A DNA stretch of 52,992 nucleotides from positions 1-52,992 of the forward strand of contig OMXC01000018.1 of assembly GCA_900314925.1 (NCBI GenBank), written 5' to 3'. Source of the stretch: an uncultured Bacteroidales bacterium (GTDB lineage: Bacteria; Bacteroidota; Bacteroidia; Bacteroidales; P3). The notes beneath the pieces are model-generated. The model had not been told where the DNA came from. It was given only the letters and a program-made list of their open reading frames with translations, and searched no databases. Below, one piece after another: positions 34,869-46,845 of this stretch. Both the position numbers and the translations under genes were made by a program. The stretch's first letter is position 1. Each line of letters begins with the position of its first letter.

Positions 34869-34889
34869 ATCTCTTTTCTGGGGAAAAAG

Positions 34890-36638
34890 TCAAACCAGCT
34901 TCATGCTCTTTTTGATGCTTTCGATCTTGGCGTCGAGGGCGTTGTTGACGTCGTCGAAGCAGTGGGGGCACGGGAGGTCGGCCTTGACGCTGAAGTAGAA
35001 CTTTATCTTCGGCTCTGTGCCGCTGGGGCGCACGGTGATCTTGTTGCCCTTGTCGGTGAAGAACTGCAGGACGTTGCTCTTCGGCAGGTCGATCTTGGTC
35101 ACCGTGCCTGTCAGCAGGTCCTTGCTCTCCAGCACCTGGTAGTCCTTGATGCACACCACGCGCTCGCCGTCGATCTCGGTTGGGGGATTGCTGCGGTAGT
35201 CGCGCATCATCTGCTGTATCTCCTCGGCGCCGCTCTTGCCTTTGCGCACCACGCTGACGAGGCCTTCCTTGTAGAAGCCGTACTGGCGGTAGATGTCCAC
35301 CAGCACGTCGAAGAAGGTCTTGCCCTGCTCCAGGGCCCATGCCGCTATCTCGGCGATCATGGAGCAGGCGCTGACGGCGTCCTTGTCGCGCACGAAGTCG
35401 CCTATCATGTAGCCGTAGCTCTCCTCGCCGCCGGCGATGAAGGTCTCCACGCCTTCCAGCTCGCGTATCTTGCCGCCTATGAACTTGAAGCCCGTCAGCA
35501 CGTCGTAGATCTTGATGCCGGCGCGGGTGGCTATGTCGGCGGGCAACTCGCTGGTGACGATGGTCTTCACCATGTACTCGTTGCCGGTGAGCAGCTGTTT
35601 CTCCTGCCACTGTTTGACAATATAGTAGAAGAGCACGCTCATCGTCTGGTTGCCGTTGAGGAGCATCCACTCGCCGTCGGGGCGCTTCACAGCCACACCC
35701 ACGCGGTCGGCGTCGGGGTCGCTGGCGAAGACGATGTCGGCGTCGATCTTCTTGGCCAGCTCCACGGCCATGCTCATGGCCGCCTTCTCCTCGGGGTTGG
35801 GGCTCGGGGTGGTGGGGAAGTTGCCGTCGGGCACAGCCTGCGCCTCCACGATGTTGACGTTGGTGAAGCCCAGCTGCTTCAGCATGCGGGGTATGAGGGT
35901 GATGCCGGTGCCGTGCAGCGGCGTGTAGACTATCTTCACGTCGTGGTGACGGCGTATGACTTCGGGGTTGAGGCTGTTCTTCTCCACGCGTGCCAGGTAG
36001 ACCTTGTCGAGCTCCTCGCCGATGGTCTCTATTGCGCCTTCGGGGGCGTCCATCCTGACGTCGGAGACGTGCTTGATCTTCAGCACCTCGTCGATGACGG
36101 CGGTGTCGTGCGGCGCCGTCAGCTGGCAGCCGTCGCTCCAGTAGGCCTTGTAGCCGTTGTATTCCTTGGGGTTGTGGCTGGCGGTGACCATGACGCCGGT
36201 GTGGCAGTGGTAGTGGCGCACGGCGAAGCTCAGCTCAGGCGTCGGCCTCATGCCGTCGAAGAGGTAGACATGGAAGCCGTTGGCGGCGAGCACGCGGGCC
36301 GTAATCTCGGCAAACTCGCGGCTGTGGTTGCGGCTGTCGTGGCTCACGGCGGCGCGCAACTCCTTCTCGCCGGCGCAGACTTTCTTCACATAGTTGGCCA
36401 GTCCCTGCGTGGCCATGGCCACGGTGTAGCGGTTCATGCGGTTGGTGCCCACGCCCATGATGCCGCGCAGGCCGCCGGTACCGAACTCCAGGTGGCGGTA
36501 GAAGCTCTCGTTGAGCTCCTGGGGGTTGGAGGCCATGTCGCGGATAGCCTGCTTCGTGGCCTCGTCATATTCGCCTTCGAGCCAAGCCTTTACGTTGATC
36601 TTGGCGCTGTCGTCGATGTTGAGGGTATTGATATCCAT
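34890..36638 (-). CDS. Phosphohexomutase (phosphoglucomutase/phosphomannomutase)
   Basis: Interconverts sugar 1- and 6-phosphates. The 582 residues show the four-domain layout: GTGGLRGIMGVGTNRMN near 53, the phosphoserine loop VMVTASHNPKEYNGYKAY near 149, the metal loop DPDADRVGVAV near 310, sugar-binding GGEESYGYMIGD near 405, and phosphate-binding RPSGTEPKIKFYF near 540. It belongs to the long Pgm subfamily common in Bacteroidetes. It could feed mannose-1-phosphate to the manC product, but the substrate preference cannot be read from sequence. Confidence 0.92.
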   Translation of the reverse strand: MDINTLNIDDSAKINVKAWLEGEYDEATKQAIRDMASNPQELNESFYRHLEFGTGGLRGIMGVGTNRMNRYTVAMATQGLANYVKKVCAGEKELRAAVSHDSRNHSREFAEITARVLAANGFHVYLFDGMRPTPELSFAVRHYHCHTGVMVTASHNPKEYNGYKAYWSDGCQLTAPHDTAVIDEVLKIKHVSDVRMDAPEGAIETIGEELDKVYLARVEKNSLNPEVIRRHHDVKIVYTPLHGTGITLIPRMLKQLGFTNVNIVEAQAVPDGNFPTTPSPNPEEKAAMSMAVELAKKIDADIVFASDPDADRVGVAVKRPDGEWMLLNGNQTMSVLFYYIVKQWQEKQLLTGNEYMVKTIVTSELPADIATRAGIKIYDVLTGFKFIGGKIRELEGVETFIAGGEESYGYMIGDFVRDKDAVSACSMIAEIAAWALEQGKTFFDVLVDIYRQYGFYKEGLVSVVRKGKSGAEEIQQMMRDYRSNPPTEIDGERVVCIKDYQVLESKDLLTGTVTKIDLPKSNVLQFFTDKGNKITVRPSGTEPKIKFYFSVKADLPCPHCFDDVNNALDAKIESIKKSMKLV

Positions 36639-36724
36639 AGTGGTACGTTTTTTTACTATGTTAACTGCAAAAACCCCTTTTTATTGTGTCGCCGCCCAAA
36701 TATATTTTGCCGCCACCCCCCTGC

Positions 36725-36960
36725 CCCAACACCCCGCAGGGGTTTCATTTCAATAGCCACCGCCTTGCAACGAGATGTCACCCCCATGGCCACAATACCC
36801 CATAGGGGTTTCATTTCAATAGCCATCGCCTTGCAGCAAGATGCCACCCCCATGGCCACAATACCCCATAGGGGTTTCATTTCAATAGCCATCGCCTTGT
36901 AACAAAATGCAAAAGAACCCTGTAGGGGTTCCATCTCAATAGCCACCCCCCTACGCATCC
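36725..36960 (+). repeat. REP array C, four units
   Basis: Palindrome heads ACCCC-AGGGGT at 36731, 36797, 36863 and 36917 (periods 66, 66, 54), each followed by a CAT-CTCAATAGCCA-type tail. The core is shared with arrays A and B near the transposase at 14904, 21 kb away. Confidence 0.85.
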
Positions 36961-36966
36961 CCTACG

Positions 36967-40463
<3,497 letters not shown>

Positions 40464-40469
40464 CCGCAG

Positions 40470-41963
40470 ATGGAAAAGCAGCGCACATTCATAGCCATAG
40501 ACCTCAAGTCGTTCTACGCCTCGGTGGAGTGCGTGGAGCGCGGCTTGGACCCGCTGCTTACCAACCTCGTGGTGGCCGACGCCTCAAGGACCGAGAAGAC
40601 GATATGCCTGGCGGTGACACCGTCGCTGAAGGCCTACGGCATCTCGGGGCGCGCACGCCTGTTCGAGGTGGTGGAGAAGGTGCGGCAGGTGAACATGGAG
40701 CGCTTGTGCTTCTCGCCGGAAGGCATCTTCACAGGGCGCTCCACACACGACCCCGACGTGCAGGCCAACGACGGGTGGGAGCTTGACTACATAGTGGCGC
40801 CGCCGCGCATGAGGCTCTACATGCAGTATTCGGCGCGCATCTACGGCATCTACCTGCGCTACATAGCGCCGGAGGACATACACGTATACTCGGTGGACGA
40901 GGTGTTCATCGACGCCACCAACTACCTCCAGTCGTACCGCATGACGCCGCGCGAGCTGACGGTGAAGCTGATACACGAGGTGTTGCGCGAGACGGGCATC
41001 ACCGCCACGGCGGGCATAGGCACTAACTTCTACCTGAGCAAGGTGGCCATGGACATCGTGGCCAAGCACATACCCGCCGACAAGGACGGGGTGCGCATTG
41101 CCGAGGTGGACGAGATGAGCTACCGCCGCCTGCTGTGGGACCACCGTCCGCTGACGGACTTCTGGCGCGTGGGACGCGGCATCAGCCGCAAGCTGGAGGC
41201 CAACGGCATGATGACCATGGGCGATGTGGCGCGGCGCTCGCTCACCAACGAGATGCAGCTCTTCAAGCTCTTCGGCGTCAACGCCGAGCTGCTGATAGAC
41301 CACGCCTGGGGCTACGAGCCGGTGGGCATGAAGGACGTCAAGGCCTACAAGCCGTCTACGAAGTCGTTCAGCTCCGGCCAGGTGCTGGCGGAGCCCTACA
41401 CCTTCGACAAGGCCAGGGTGGTGGTGCGCGAGATGGCCGACAGCATGGCGCTGAAGCTGGTGGACAAGGGGCTGGTGACGTCGCACGTGGGCCTCTCGGT
41501 GAACTACGACGTGGATAACCTCGCGCAGGAAAAGAACTACGACGGCGAGGTGGCAACGGACTGGTACGGGCGCAAGGTGCCGCGCTTCGCACACGGCGCC
41601 GTGGCCCTGGAGCCCACGTCGTCGTCGCGCGCCATCACCAAAGCAATACTGGGCATATACGACGACAACGTCGACCGCAAGCTGCTGGTGCGCCGCCTGA
41701 CGGTGGTGGTGGGAAGCCTCGTGGCGCGCGACAGCGTGAAACAGGCCAAGGAGGTGCAGCTTGACCTCTTCGCCGACCATGAGGCCGAAGAGCGCCGGCA
41801 GAAAGAGCGGAAAGCGAAGGCCGAGCGTGAGAACCGCATGCAGAAGGCGGCCTTGACAATACAGAAACGCTTCGGCAAGAACGCCATACTTCGCGGCACC
41901 GACTTCGAGGATGGCGCCACGCTGCGCGACCGCAACAGCCAGGTGGGAGGACACAAGGGATGA
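40470..41963 (+). CDS. Y-family DNA polymerase (UmuC/UvrX-like)
   Basis: Translesion polymerase. The 497 residues start with FIAIDLKSFYASVECVERG, holding the first catalytic Asp. The second acidic site is VYSVDEVFIDATNY (near 139). Palm/thumb motifs TAGIGTNFYLSKVAMDIVAK and FWRVGRGISRKLEANGM are present. The little-finger domain follows, with a Lys/Glu/Arg-rich tail near 430-460. It resembles the long UvrX/YqjW-type enzymes rather than DinB. It starts 6 nt after lacZ and overlaps the YolD-like gene by 4 bases, a pairing known from Bacillus phages and chromosomes. Confidence 0.9.
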   Translation: MEKQRTFIAIDLKSFYASVECVERGLDPLLTNLVVADASRTEKTICLAVTPSLKAYGISGRARLFEVVEKVRQVNMERLCFSPEGIFTGRSTHDPDVQANDGWELDYIVAPPRMRLYMQYSARIYGIYLRYIAPEDIHVYSVDEVFIDATNYLQSYRMTPRELTVKLIHEVLRETGITATAGIGTNFYLSKVAMDIVAKHIPADKDGVRIAEVDEMSYRRLLWDHRPLTDFWRVGRGISRKLEANGMMTMGDVARRSLTNEMQLFKLFGVNAELLIDHAWGYEPVGMKDVKAYKPSTKSFSSGQVLAEPYTFDKARVVVREMADSMALKLVDKGLVTSHVGLSVNYDVDNLAQEKNYDGEVATDWYGRKVPRFAHGAVALEPTSSSRAITKAILGIYDDNVDRKLLVRRLTVVVGSLVARDSVKQAKEVQLDLFADHEAEERRQKERKAKAERENRMQKAALTIQKRFGKNAILRGTDFEDGATLRDRNSQVGGHKG

Positions 41964-42229
41964 AAGACGACTACAAAGACATAATAGACCTGCCCTACAA
42001 CGGTGTGAAACAGCACAGCCGCATGACGATGTACGAGCGCGCCGCACAGCTGTCGCCTTTCGCGGCCCTCACGGGTCACAACGACATGCTCGACGACACC
42101 GCCCGCACAAAGGAAGAGGCCGACCGCGAGAACGACATGCCCAAGGACTTCGAGGAGTGGTACGCCGTGCTCACCCAGATGACAGAACAGCAGATGCTGG
42201 ACCTCAACGACGAACCGTCAGAACATTAA
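41960..42229 (+). CDS. YolD-like protein
   Basis: An 89-residue protein matching the YolD-like family: HSRMTMYERAAQLSPFAALTGHNDML near 20-45, then an acidic C-terminal half. Such proteins are encoded next to Y-family polymerases and are thought to assist or regulate them; the mechanism is not established. Start ATGA overlaps the polymerase stop by 4 bases. Confidence 0.85.
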   Translation: MKDDYKDIIDLPYNGVKQHSRMTMYERAAQLSPFAALTGHNDMLDDTARTKEEADRENDMPKDFEEWYAVLTQMTEQQMLDLNDEPSEH

Positions 42230-42241
42230 ATCAACACAGAT

Positions 42242-42910
42242 ATGACATTTCAGGAAGCCATCGTCGCACGCCATTCGGTGCGACAGTATCAGGAGAAAGC
42301 CATCGATACCGCCGTTGTCGGACGTCTCAATGATGAGATAGCCCTCTGCAACCGCGAGGGCGGGCTTCACATACAGCTTGTGCTCAACGAGCCGCAGGCC
42401 TTCAACGGCGGCATGGTGAAGTACGGCAACTTCAGGGGTGTGCACAACTATCTGGCCATGGTCGGTCCCAAAGGCGCCGACGAAGCCATCGGCTACTACG
42501 GCGAACGCATCGTACTTACGGCGCAGACCTTAGGCCTCAACAGCTGCTGGGTGGGCCTCTCCGTAGGGAAGCAGCCCGACCGCTACACGGTTGCTGCCGG
42601 GGAGAAACTCTATTGCGTCATAGCCCTCGGCTACGGCGCCAACCAAGGCGTGCAACACCCCATGCGGCCCATGGAGAGGTACTACAAGGCATCAGGAGAG
42701 TTGCCCGACTGGTTCCGCCGTGGCATGGAAGCCGCCATGCTGGCACCCACGGCTGTGCACCAGCAGAAGTTCGAGTTCGAGCTGGTGGACGCCCATACTG
42801 TCGCCGCCCGCGCACGCTTCTCGCTGGTAGGCTGGGCGAAGATTGACCTCGGCATCGTCAAGTGCAACTTCGAACTCGCCGCCGGCAAGGAGAACTTCGC
42901 TTGGCAATGA
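42242..42910 (+). CDS. Nitroreductase-family protein (TM1586-like)
   Basis: A 222-residue soluble protein. The N-terminal half has ARHSVRQYQEKAID near 8, a VKYGNFRGVHNYLAMVG segment and ETIGYYGERIVLTAQTLGLNSCWVGL-like helix near 80-105; the C-terminal half repeats the fold (PDWFRRGMEAAMLAPTAVHQQKFEF). This double half-nitroreductase layout matches the TM1586-type branch, which binds flavin. Substrate unknown. It follows the YolD-like gene by 12 nt and overlaps the next gene by 4. Confidence 0.82.
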   Translation: MTFQEAIVARHSVRQYQEKAIDTAVVGRLNDEIALCNREGGLHIQLVLNEPQAFNGGMVKYGNFRGVHNYLAMVGPKGADEAIGYYGERIVLTAQTLGLNSCWVGLSVGKQPDRYTVAAGEKLYCVIALGYGANQGVQHPMRPMERYYKASGELPDWFRRGMEAAMLAPTAVHQQKFEFELVDAHTVAARARFSLVGWAKIDLGIVKCNFELAAGKENFAWQ

Positions 42911-43188
42911 CACACCTGCTGCTATACTACATCCTTGCTGTCAACCTGCTGACATTCGCCACCTACGGCATTGACAAATACAAGGCGCGCCACGCCCGTT
43001 GGCGCGTGCGAGAGGCTTTGCTTCTGCTCCTTGCCGCTCTCGGCGGCAGCATAGGCGCCTTGCTCGGCATGCACCTCTTCTGCCACAAGACGCAGCACAA
43101 GAAGTTCCGCTACGGTGTACCGCTCATCCTGCTTGCACAGGTAGCGGTGGCGGTGTTTTGCTATTACCGATACACCTCGATGGTGTAG
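42907..43188 (+). CDS. DUF1294 small membrane protein
   Basis: ATG 42907 gives 93 residues with three hydrophobic helices (about 3-18, 38-53, 70-87) and the DUF1294 core TYGIDKYKARHARWRVREALLLLLAALGGSIGALLGM followed by HKTQHKKFRYGVP. Function unknown. It overlaps the previous stop by 4 bases and converges on the epimerase gene with a 25-base overlap. Confidence 0.85.
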   Translation: MTHLLLYYILAVNLLTFATYGIDKYKARHARWRVREALLLLLAALGGSIGALLGMHLFCHKTQHKKFRYGVPLILLAQVAVAVFCYYRYTSMV

Positions 43189-44027
43189 CTGAAGCTGTAC
43201 TTGCCTTTCGGCGACAGACGCTGTATGTACCGGCGTGCGGATATGTCGCCGGTAAAGCCCTTGGCGTCGCAGATGCCGCACCAAGGCTCAAGGCAGACGA
43301 AGGGACAACCCGGCTTGTGCGGCGCCCAGACGCCGTAGGCTTCGGCTTGCCGGCAGCTTACGCCAAGCACACCGTTGCCTTCCTTGTCGCAGAGCACAGC
43401 CTTGGCCACCTGCCCGTTCTCAAACATCAGGGCGTCGCCGGCAAAGGTATCGTTCCCGACGGGCATATCGGCAGGTATGCGGCGCGGCACATCCAGGGGC
43501 ACACGGTTGCCGTCCTCAAGGGCCGAGACGATGACGGGAGACACCGGCATCCCCTCGCGGTCGTAATAGTGGATGTAGCCATGCAGGGCGTCCCCGGCCT
43601 GGTAGCCGGGCAGCATGAAGCCCGGATGGGCGCCTATCTGGAACCAGGCATCGCGCTCGTCGAGGTTCTCCACCGTCCACGTCACCTCCACGGCGCCGCC
43701 CTGCAGCCGGTAGCACACCTCAAGTCCCAGACGGAAAGGATAGCCCTCGGCGAGGGGACCTGCCTGCATCCGCAGACGTCCGTCACCGACAACCTCAAAC
43801 TCGCTGTCGCGTGCATACCCGTGCTGCTTCATGGGATAGACCTTCCCGTCGGCATGCAGCTCGTTTCTGTAAGGCTTCCCGACGGCGGGGAAGAGTATCG
43901 GCGCATGGCGGTTCCAGTAGGCAGCGTCGCCGCCCCAGAGGTATTCGCGGCCGTCTTTCACGAGGCTCACCAGCTCGGCGCCGTGTTCCGCCACCTCGAT
44001 GGCTATGATGTCGTTGCTGATTTTCAT
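43164..44027 (-). CDS. Aldose 1-epimerase family protein
   Basis: ATG 44027 gives 287 residues of the galactose-mutarotase-like fold (LacX/YeaD type). Features: AEHGAELVSLVKDGREYLWGGD near 15, HAPILFPAVGK near 44, KQHGYARDSEFEVV with the conserved HG, and WFQIGAHPGFMLPG near 144. The proton donor His and binding Arg positions look conserved. It probably interconverts sugar anomers or binds phosphosugars. The 33-residue N-terminal extension of the open frame lacks family match. Confidence 0.85.
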   Translation of the reverse strand: MKISNDIIAIEVAEHGAELVSLVKDGREYLWGGDAAYWNRHAPILFPAVGKPYRNELHADGKVYPMKQHGYARDSEFEVVGDGRLRMQAGPLAEGYPFRLGLEVCYRLQGGAVEVTWTVENLDERDAWFQIGAHPGFMLPGYQAGDALHGYIHYYDREGMPVSPVIVSALEDGNRVPLDVPRRIPADMPVGNDTFAGDALMFENGQVAKAVLCDKEGNGVLGVSCRQAEAYGVWAPHKPGCPFVCLEPWCGICDAKGFTGDISARRYIQRLSPKGKYSFSYTIEVYR

Positions 44028-44365
44028 AAGGCTTTCAATTCCGGTACTATGGCAAAGAATGTCAGCGGCTCCCTGTCGCTGGCGTTGATGAGTGCGTGCG
44101 AATGCCCCACGGGGCAGTAGTGGCACTGGCCGGGCACGAGCCGCTCCTCGCCGTCGTCATACAGGCAGCGGGCCTCGCCGCCGAGTATGAAGATAATCTC
44201 GCTGTTGCTCTCGTGCCTGTGGTAGCCGATGGAGCACCCCACGTCGAGCCGCCCGCGCATGATCTTGTTCTGCCCGTCGTTGAACGTACGGAACATCGTG
44301 TCGCCCTCGCCGCCCTTGAACCGCGGGTTGGCCACTTCTTCAATACTGCTGAAATCTATTGTCAT
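44024..44365 (-). CDS. Cupin-domain protein
   Basis: A 113-residue single cupin. Motif 1 is GYHRHESNSEIIFILGGEARCLYDDG near 47-72 and motif 2 is YCPVGHSHALINAS near 83-96, with two His and one Glu as likely metal ligands. Small stand-alone cupins may bind sugars or act as enzymes; context next to a mutarotase suggests sugar metabolism. It overlaps both neighbours by 4 bases. Confidence 0.85.
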   Translation of the reverse strand: MTIDFSSIEEVANPRFKGGEGDTMFRTFNDGQNKIMRGRLDVGCSIGYHRHESNSEIIFILGGEARCLYDDGEERLVPGQCHYCPVGHSHALINASDREPLTFFAIVPELKAL

Positions 44366-44751
44366 AGGTCAATGCTTTTCAGTTGTTCTATCAGCTGCAG
44401 GTCTGCCGGCAGCCACCTCACGCCGCCGAGCTCCTCTTTCGCAAGCCAGCGCGCAGCCTCGTGCTCGTTGAGCCTGAGGGCCTCCGAGAGCAGCGAACAG
44501 AAGTAGCAATGCATGGTGAGGTGAAAGGCGGGGTAGTCGTGCTCCACGGTGCCGAGCAGCCTGCCAACGCTTATCTCCGCCGACAGCTCCTCGCGTATCT
44601 CGCGCTTCAGCGCCGCCTCCGGCGTCTCGCCGGCCTCCATCTTGCCACCCGGGAACTCCCACCAGTCTTTCCACTCGCCGTATCCGCGCTGCGTGGCAAA
44701 GACACGGCCGCCCTGGCAGATGACGGCAGCCACAACCTCTATCCGTTTCAT
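44362..44751 (-). CDS. mutT: MutT-type NUDIX hydrolase
   Basis: Predicted 8-oxo-dGTP diphosphatase that cleanses the nucleotide pool. ATG 44751 gives 129 residues (MKRIEVVAAVI). The NUDIX box is complete, GGKMEAGETPEAALKREIREEL near 37-58. RWLAKEELGGVRWLPADL follows near the C terminus. Overlaps of 4 bases with both neighbouring genes. The upstream part of the open frame is antisense to frame of the next gene and is rejected. Confidence 0.88.
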   Translation of the reverse strand: MKRIEVVAAVICQGGRVFATQRGYGEWKDWWEFPGGKMEAGETPEAALKREIREELSAEISVGRLLGTVEHDYPAFHLTMHCYFCSLLSEALRLNEHEAARWLAKEELGGVRWLPADLQLIEQLKSIDL

Positions 44752-45665
44752 AGCTTGACGGCCGGCCAGCCGTAGTCCTGATAGTAGCTCACAGCGAGCT
44801 TGTTGCGCTTCACATATTCCCGCAACTGCTCCTGGCGCACGGCCTCGCGCACCTGCTCGCTGCTGTGTATGTTCTCGTAGATGTCGTAGTAGCCGCCGAA
44901 GATGCGCTTGGCGCTGGCCACGTTGCCCGCGCCGTCCACCGTCTGCTCGAAGCCGGTCACCTTGTATCCGCCGCCGTCCCGGCCGATGGTCATCGCGCCG
45001 GCGTGGTTGCCGCCGGAGACGCACTTCAGCGTGTCGCCGGCCACGTTGTACCACAACACCCAGAAGTCGCCCATGACGAGCCCTTCCTCCTCGTGCACCA
45101 TTATCATCGTCGGTACGCAGAGCTCGCCTTTCAGGTAGTGCTCGCCCACCTCGCGCACCAGATAGTCGCCTATGGCCGCGCGCAGGGCCTGCTCCTCGCG
45201 GTTGACGGCTATGTGGCGCATGCAGTCGGCCTTGTGCCCGTCAAAGTCGGCCATCAGCCATTCGCCGGCCACTTTCTCCATCGTGAGTTTATGCTCCTCA
45301 ACGTCGGCGTCGGGGTCAAACGAGCCATCTTCCCACTTCTGACGCACGCTGATAGTAGCTACAGCATGGGTATTGTCGGTCAGCTCAACGCCAGTCACCG
45401 TGTAGTCGGCCATCGTGCCGCCGTTGCCGGTGACGAAATAGTAGAGCCACTCGTGATCCATGGCCTCGAACTCAGGCATCCGGTTGAACATCGTGTCGAG
45501 CACGTTGTAGAAGTCCTCGGTCATATACCCGCGCGACTCCTCCCGCAGCTCGTGGTCGGGGATGTAGCGGCACAGCTCCGCAGCCCGCTCCTTCAGCCGC
45601 TCCTCACGGTTTGCGCAGGCCGCCAGCATCAGGACGGCCGCCAGCAATAGCATCGTTTTCTTCAT
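44748..45665 (-). CDS. Exported lipoprotein of unknown function
   Basis: ATG 45665 gives 305 residues with lipoprotein signal VLMLAAC. Mature protein: an acidic helical start (NREERLKERAAELCRYIPDHEL), then beta-rich sequence with repeated hydrophobic strands (ADYTVTGVELTDNTHAVATISVRQKWEDG; GEWLMADFDGHK). No named family recognised; the second half looks like a second copy of a similar DUF3828-type fold. It overlaps mutT by 4 bases and is preceded by a short CTTAACTC word array. Confidence 0.7.
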   Translation of the reverse strand: MKKTMLLLAAVLMLAACANREERLKERAAELCRYIPDHELREESRGYMTEDFYNVLDTMFNRMPEFEAMDHEWLYYFVTGNGGTMADYTVTGVELTDNTHAVATISVRQKWEDGSFDPDADVEEHKLTMEKVAGEWLMADFDGHKADCMRHIAVNREEQALRAAIGDYLVREVGEHYLKGELCVPTMIMVHEEEGLVMGDFWVLWYNVAGDTLKCVSGGNHAGAMTIGRDGGGYKVTGFEQTVDGAGNVASAKRIFGGYYDIYENIHSSEQVREAVRQEQLREYVKRNKLAVSYYQDYGWPAVKL

Positions 45666-45682
45666 GATGTGTCTGTTCTTGG

Positions 45683-45710
45683 TTCTCAACTCTTAACTCT
45701 TGACAGCCTT
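45683..45710 (-). repeat. Short word array at a gene junction
   Basis: On the minus strand AAGAGTTAAGAGTTGAGAA spans the stop of the TSCPD gene and the leader of the lipoprotein gene. It is the same AGTTAAG word as at 1481. Confidence 0.55.
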
Positions 45711-45953
45711 CAGCCGTTCCAGCGCCCGGCAGAGCTGGTCGGGACACGACGTCGGCTTGCCGCCGCAGCTGATGCCGTCGAGCCTGCCTATCACGTCGTC
45801 GATCTTCTGCCCCTGCACCAGCCGGCAGATGCCCTGCAGGTTGCCGTCGCAACCGCCGAGGAACGACACCTGCTGTATGACGTCGGCGTCGTCCGCCGTC
45901 ACGTCTATCAGCACCGAGCAGGTGCCCTGTGTTTGATACTGTATGTGTTTCAT
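45693..45953 (-). CDS. TSCPD-domain protein
   Basis: An 86-residue protein of the short TSCPD family (TIGR03905-like): CSVLIDVTADDADVIQQVSFLGGCDGNLQGICRLV, then ISCGGKPTSCPDQLCRALE with the name-giving TSCPD. The domain is also found at the end of class II ribonucleotide reductases and is thought to bind metal or nucleic acid; stand-alone function is unknown. It overlaps the upstream gene by 4 bases. Confidence 0.88.
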   Translation of the reverse strand: MKHIQYQTQGTCSVLIDVTADDADVIQQVSFLGGCDGNLQGICRLVQGQKIDDVIGRLDGISCGGKPTSCPDQLCRALERLKAVKS

Positions 45954-46201
45954 GATTCTTGGTTTTTCTCTTTCTTCAGCAGACGGCAGACGGGGTCTTC
46001 CCTGACCACCTTAGGCGCCGCCTTGCCGGCCAGCACCAGCACCTTCTTGCCGTTGCGGTAGACATGCAGCTGGCGCGACCGCACCACGGCCGTCAGCTCA
46101 GCGTCACCCTGCACAGCCAGCCAGAGCCCGCGGTACTCGCCGTCCTCGTCCTCCAGCTTCCGCCGCAGGTGCGAGCACATATTGCTTGTGTCTATCTCCA
46201 T
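45950..46201 (-). CDS. Small basic protein, unknown function
   Basis: ATG 46201 (or 46213) gives 83 to 87 residues. No signal or membrane segment. A mixed charge profile: MCSHLRRKLEDEDGEYRGLWLAVQGDAELTAVV, then YRNGKKVLVLAGKAAPKVV and a Lys-rich end. It may fold as a small beta domain. Not recognised. It overlaps the TSCPD gene by 4 bases and abuts the flavin-reductase gene, so it is probably cotranscribed. Confidence 0.65.
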   Translation of the reverse strand: MEIDTSNMCSHLRRKLEDEDGEYRGLWLAVQGDAELTAVVRSRQLHVYRNGKKVLVLAGKAAPKVVREDPVCRLLKKEKNQES

Positions 46202-46815
46202 CATCTCCTCCATGCACCGATCACCTCGCCGATGTACACGGTGTGTATGCCGGCCCCGAAGCCGTCATACCACTCCCGCGGCGTCTGGCTGCGGAAATCC
46301 TGCTCCGTCTGGTGCCAGGCGGTCATCGTCTCGCACTCTATCACCGTCTTCGCCTCCTCGTAGTAAGGCGTGCCGTGCTCGGTGTAAGCCACATGCAGGC
46401 CCAGCGCCGCCGCCTTGTCGCCCTCGCGGCCGCTATGCTTGCCCATATACCGCCACACGGCGGGGTCCTCAAACTCCATGACCGTGAAGCGCGGATAGCG
46501 CTCCATGAACTCATAGGTGTAGCGCGCCGGCGCCACATACACCGTCACCGCAGCCCTTTCGTGGCCCAGGTAGTTGCCGATGCCGCCCCACCCTATGGTC
46601 ATCGCGTTGCTCTCCGTGCTGTCGCCGCAGCAGAGCACGAGGTTCTTGGTGAAGAGCGTGAAGCCGTTGTCGGCAAAATCGCTCCTCACGTCAAAAGCCT
46701 TCAGTTCGCTGTTCATTGTCGTTTCCTCCCTGTCGTTGTCCTGTCTGCCGTCGCCGCAGCCGCACATCAAGACCGCCATAGCGGCAACGACCAAAGTGTA
46801 TACCCTCTTTTTCAT
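46201..46815 (-). CDS. Flavin reductase-like lipoprotein
   Basis: ATG 46815 gives 204 residues with lipoprotein signal AVLMCGC. The mature part looks like the flavin-reductase FMN-binding split barrel: FTLFTKNLVLCCGDSTESNAMTIGWGGIGNYLG near 55, then RAAVTVYVAPARYTYEFME and IGEVIGAWRR at the end. Export of such a domain is unusual, as it is for the nitroreductase lipoprotein at 8393. Substrate unknown. Confidence 0.78.
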   Translation of the reverse strand: MKKRVYTLVVAAMAVLMCGCGDGRQDNDREETTMNSELKAFDVRSDFADNGFTLFTKNLVLCCGDSTESNAMTIGWGGIGNYLGHERAAVTVYVAPARYTYEFMERYPRFTVMEFEDPAVWRYMGKHSGREGDKAAALGLHVAYTEHGTPYYEEAKTVIECETMTAWHQTEQDFRSQTPREWYDGFGAGIHTVYIGEVIGAWRR

Positions 46816-46845
46816 CGTTCCGTAGTTTTGCATTGCCGTCGTCCG

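Noticed and set aside
34962..36902. 646-residue plus-strand open frame
   Set aside because: Antisense to the phosphohexomutase gene; composition is low in complexity and shows no family features.
44752..45054. N-terminal extension of the NUDIX protein
   Set aside because: It overlaps the lipoprotein gene in another frame and has arginine-rich shadow composition; ATG 44751 fits the family.
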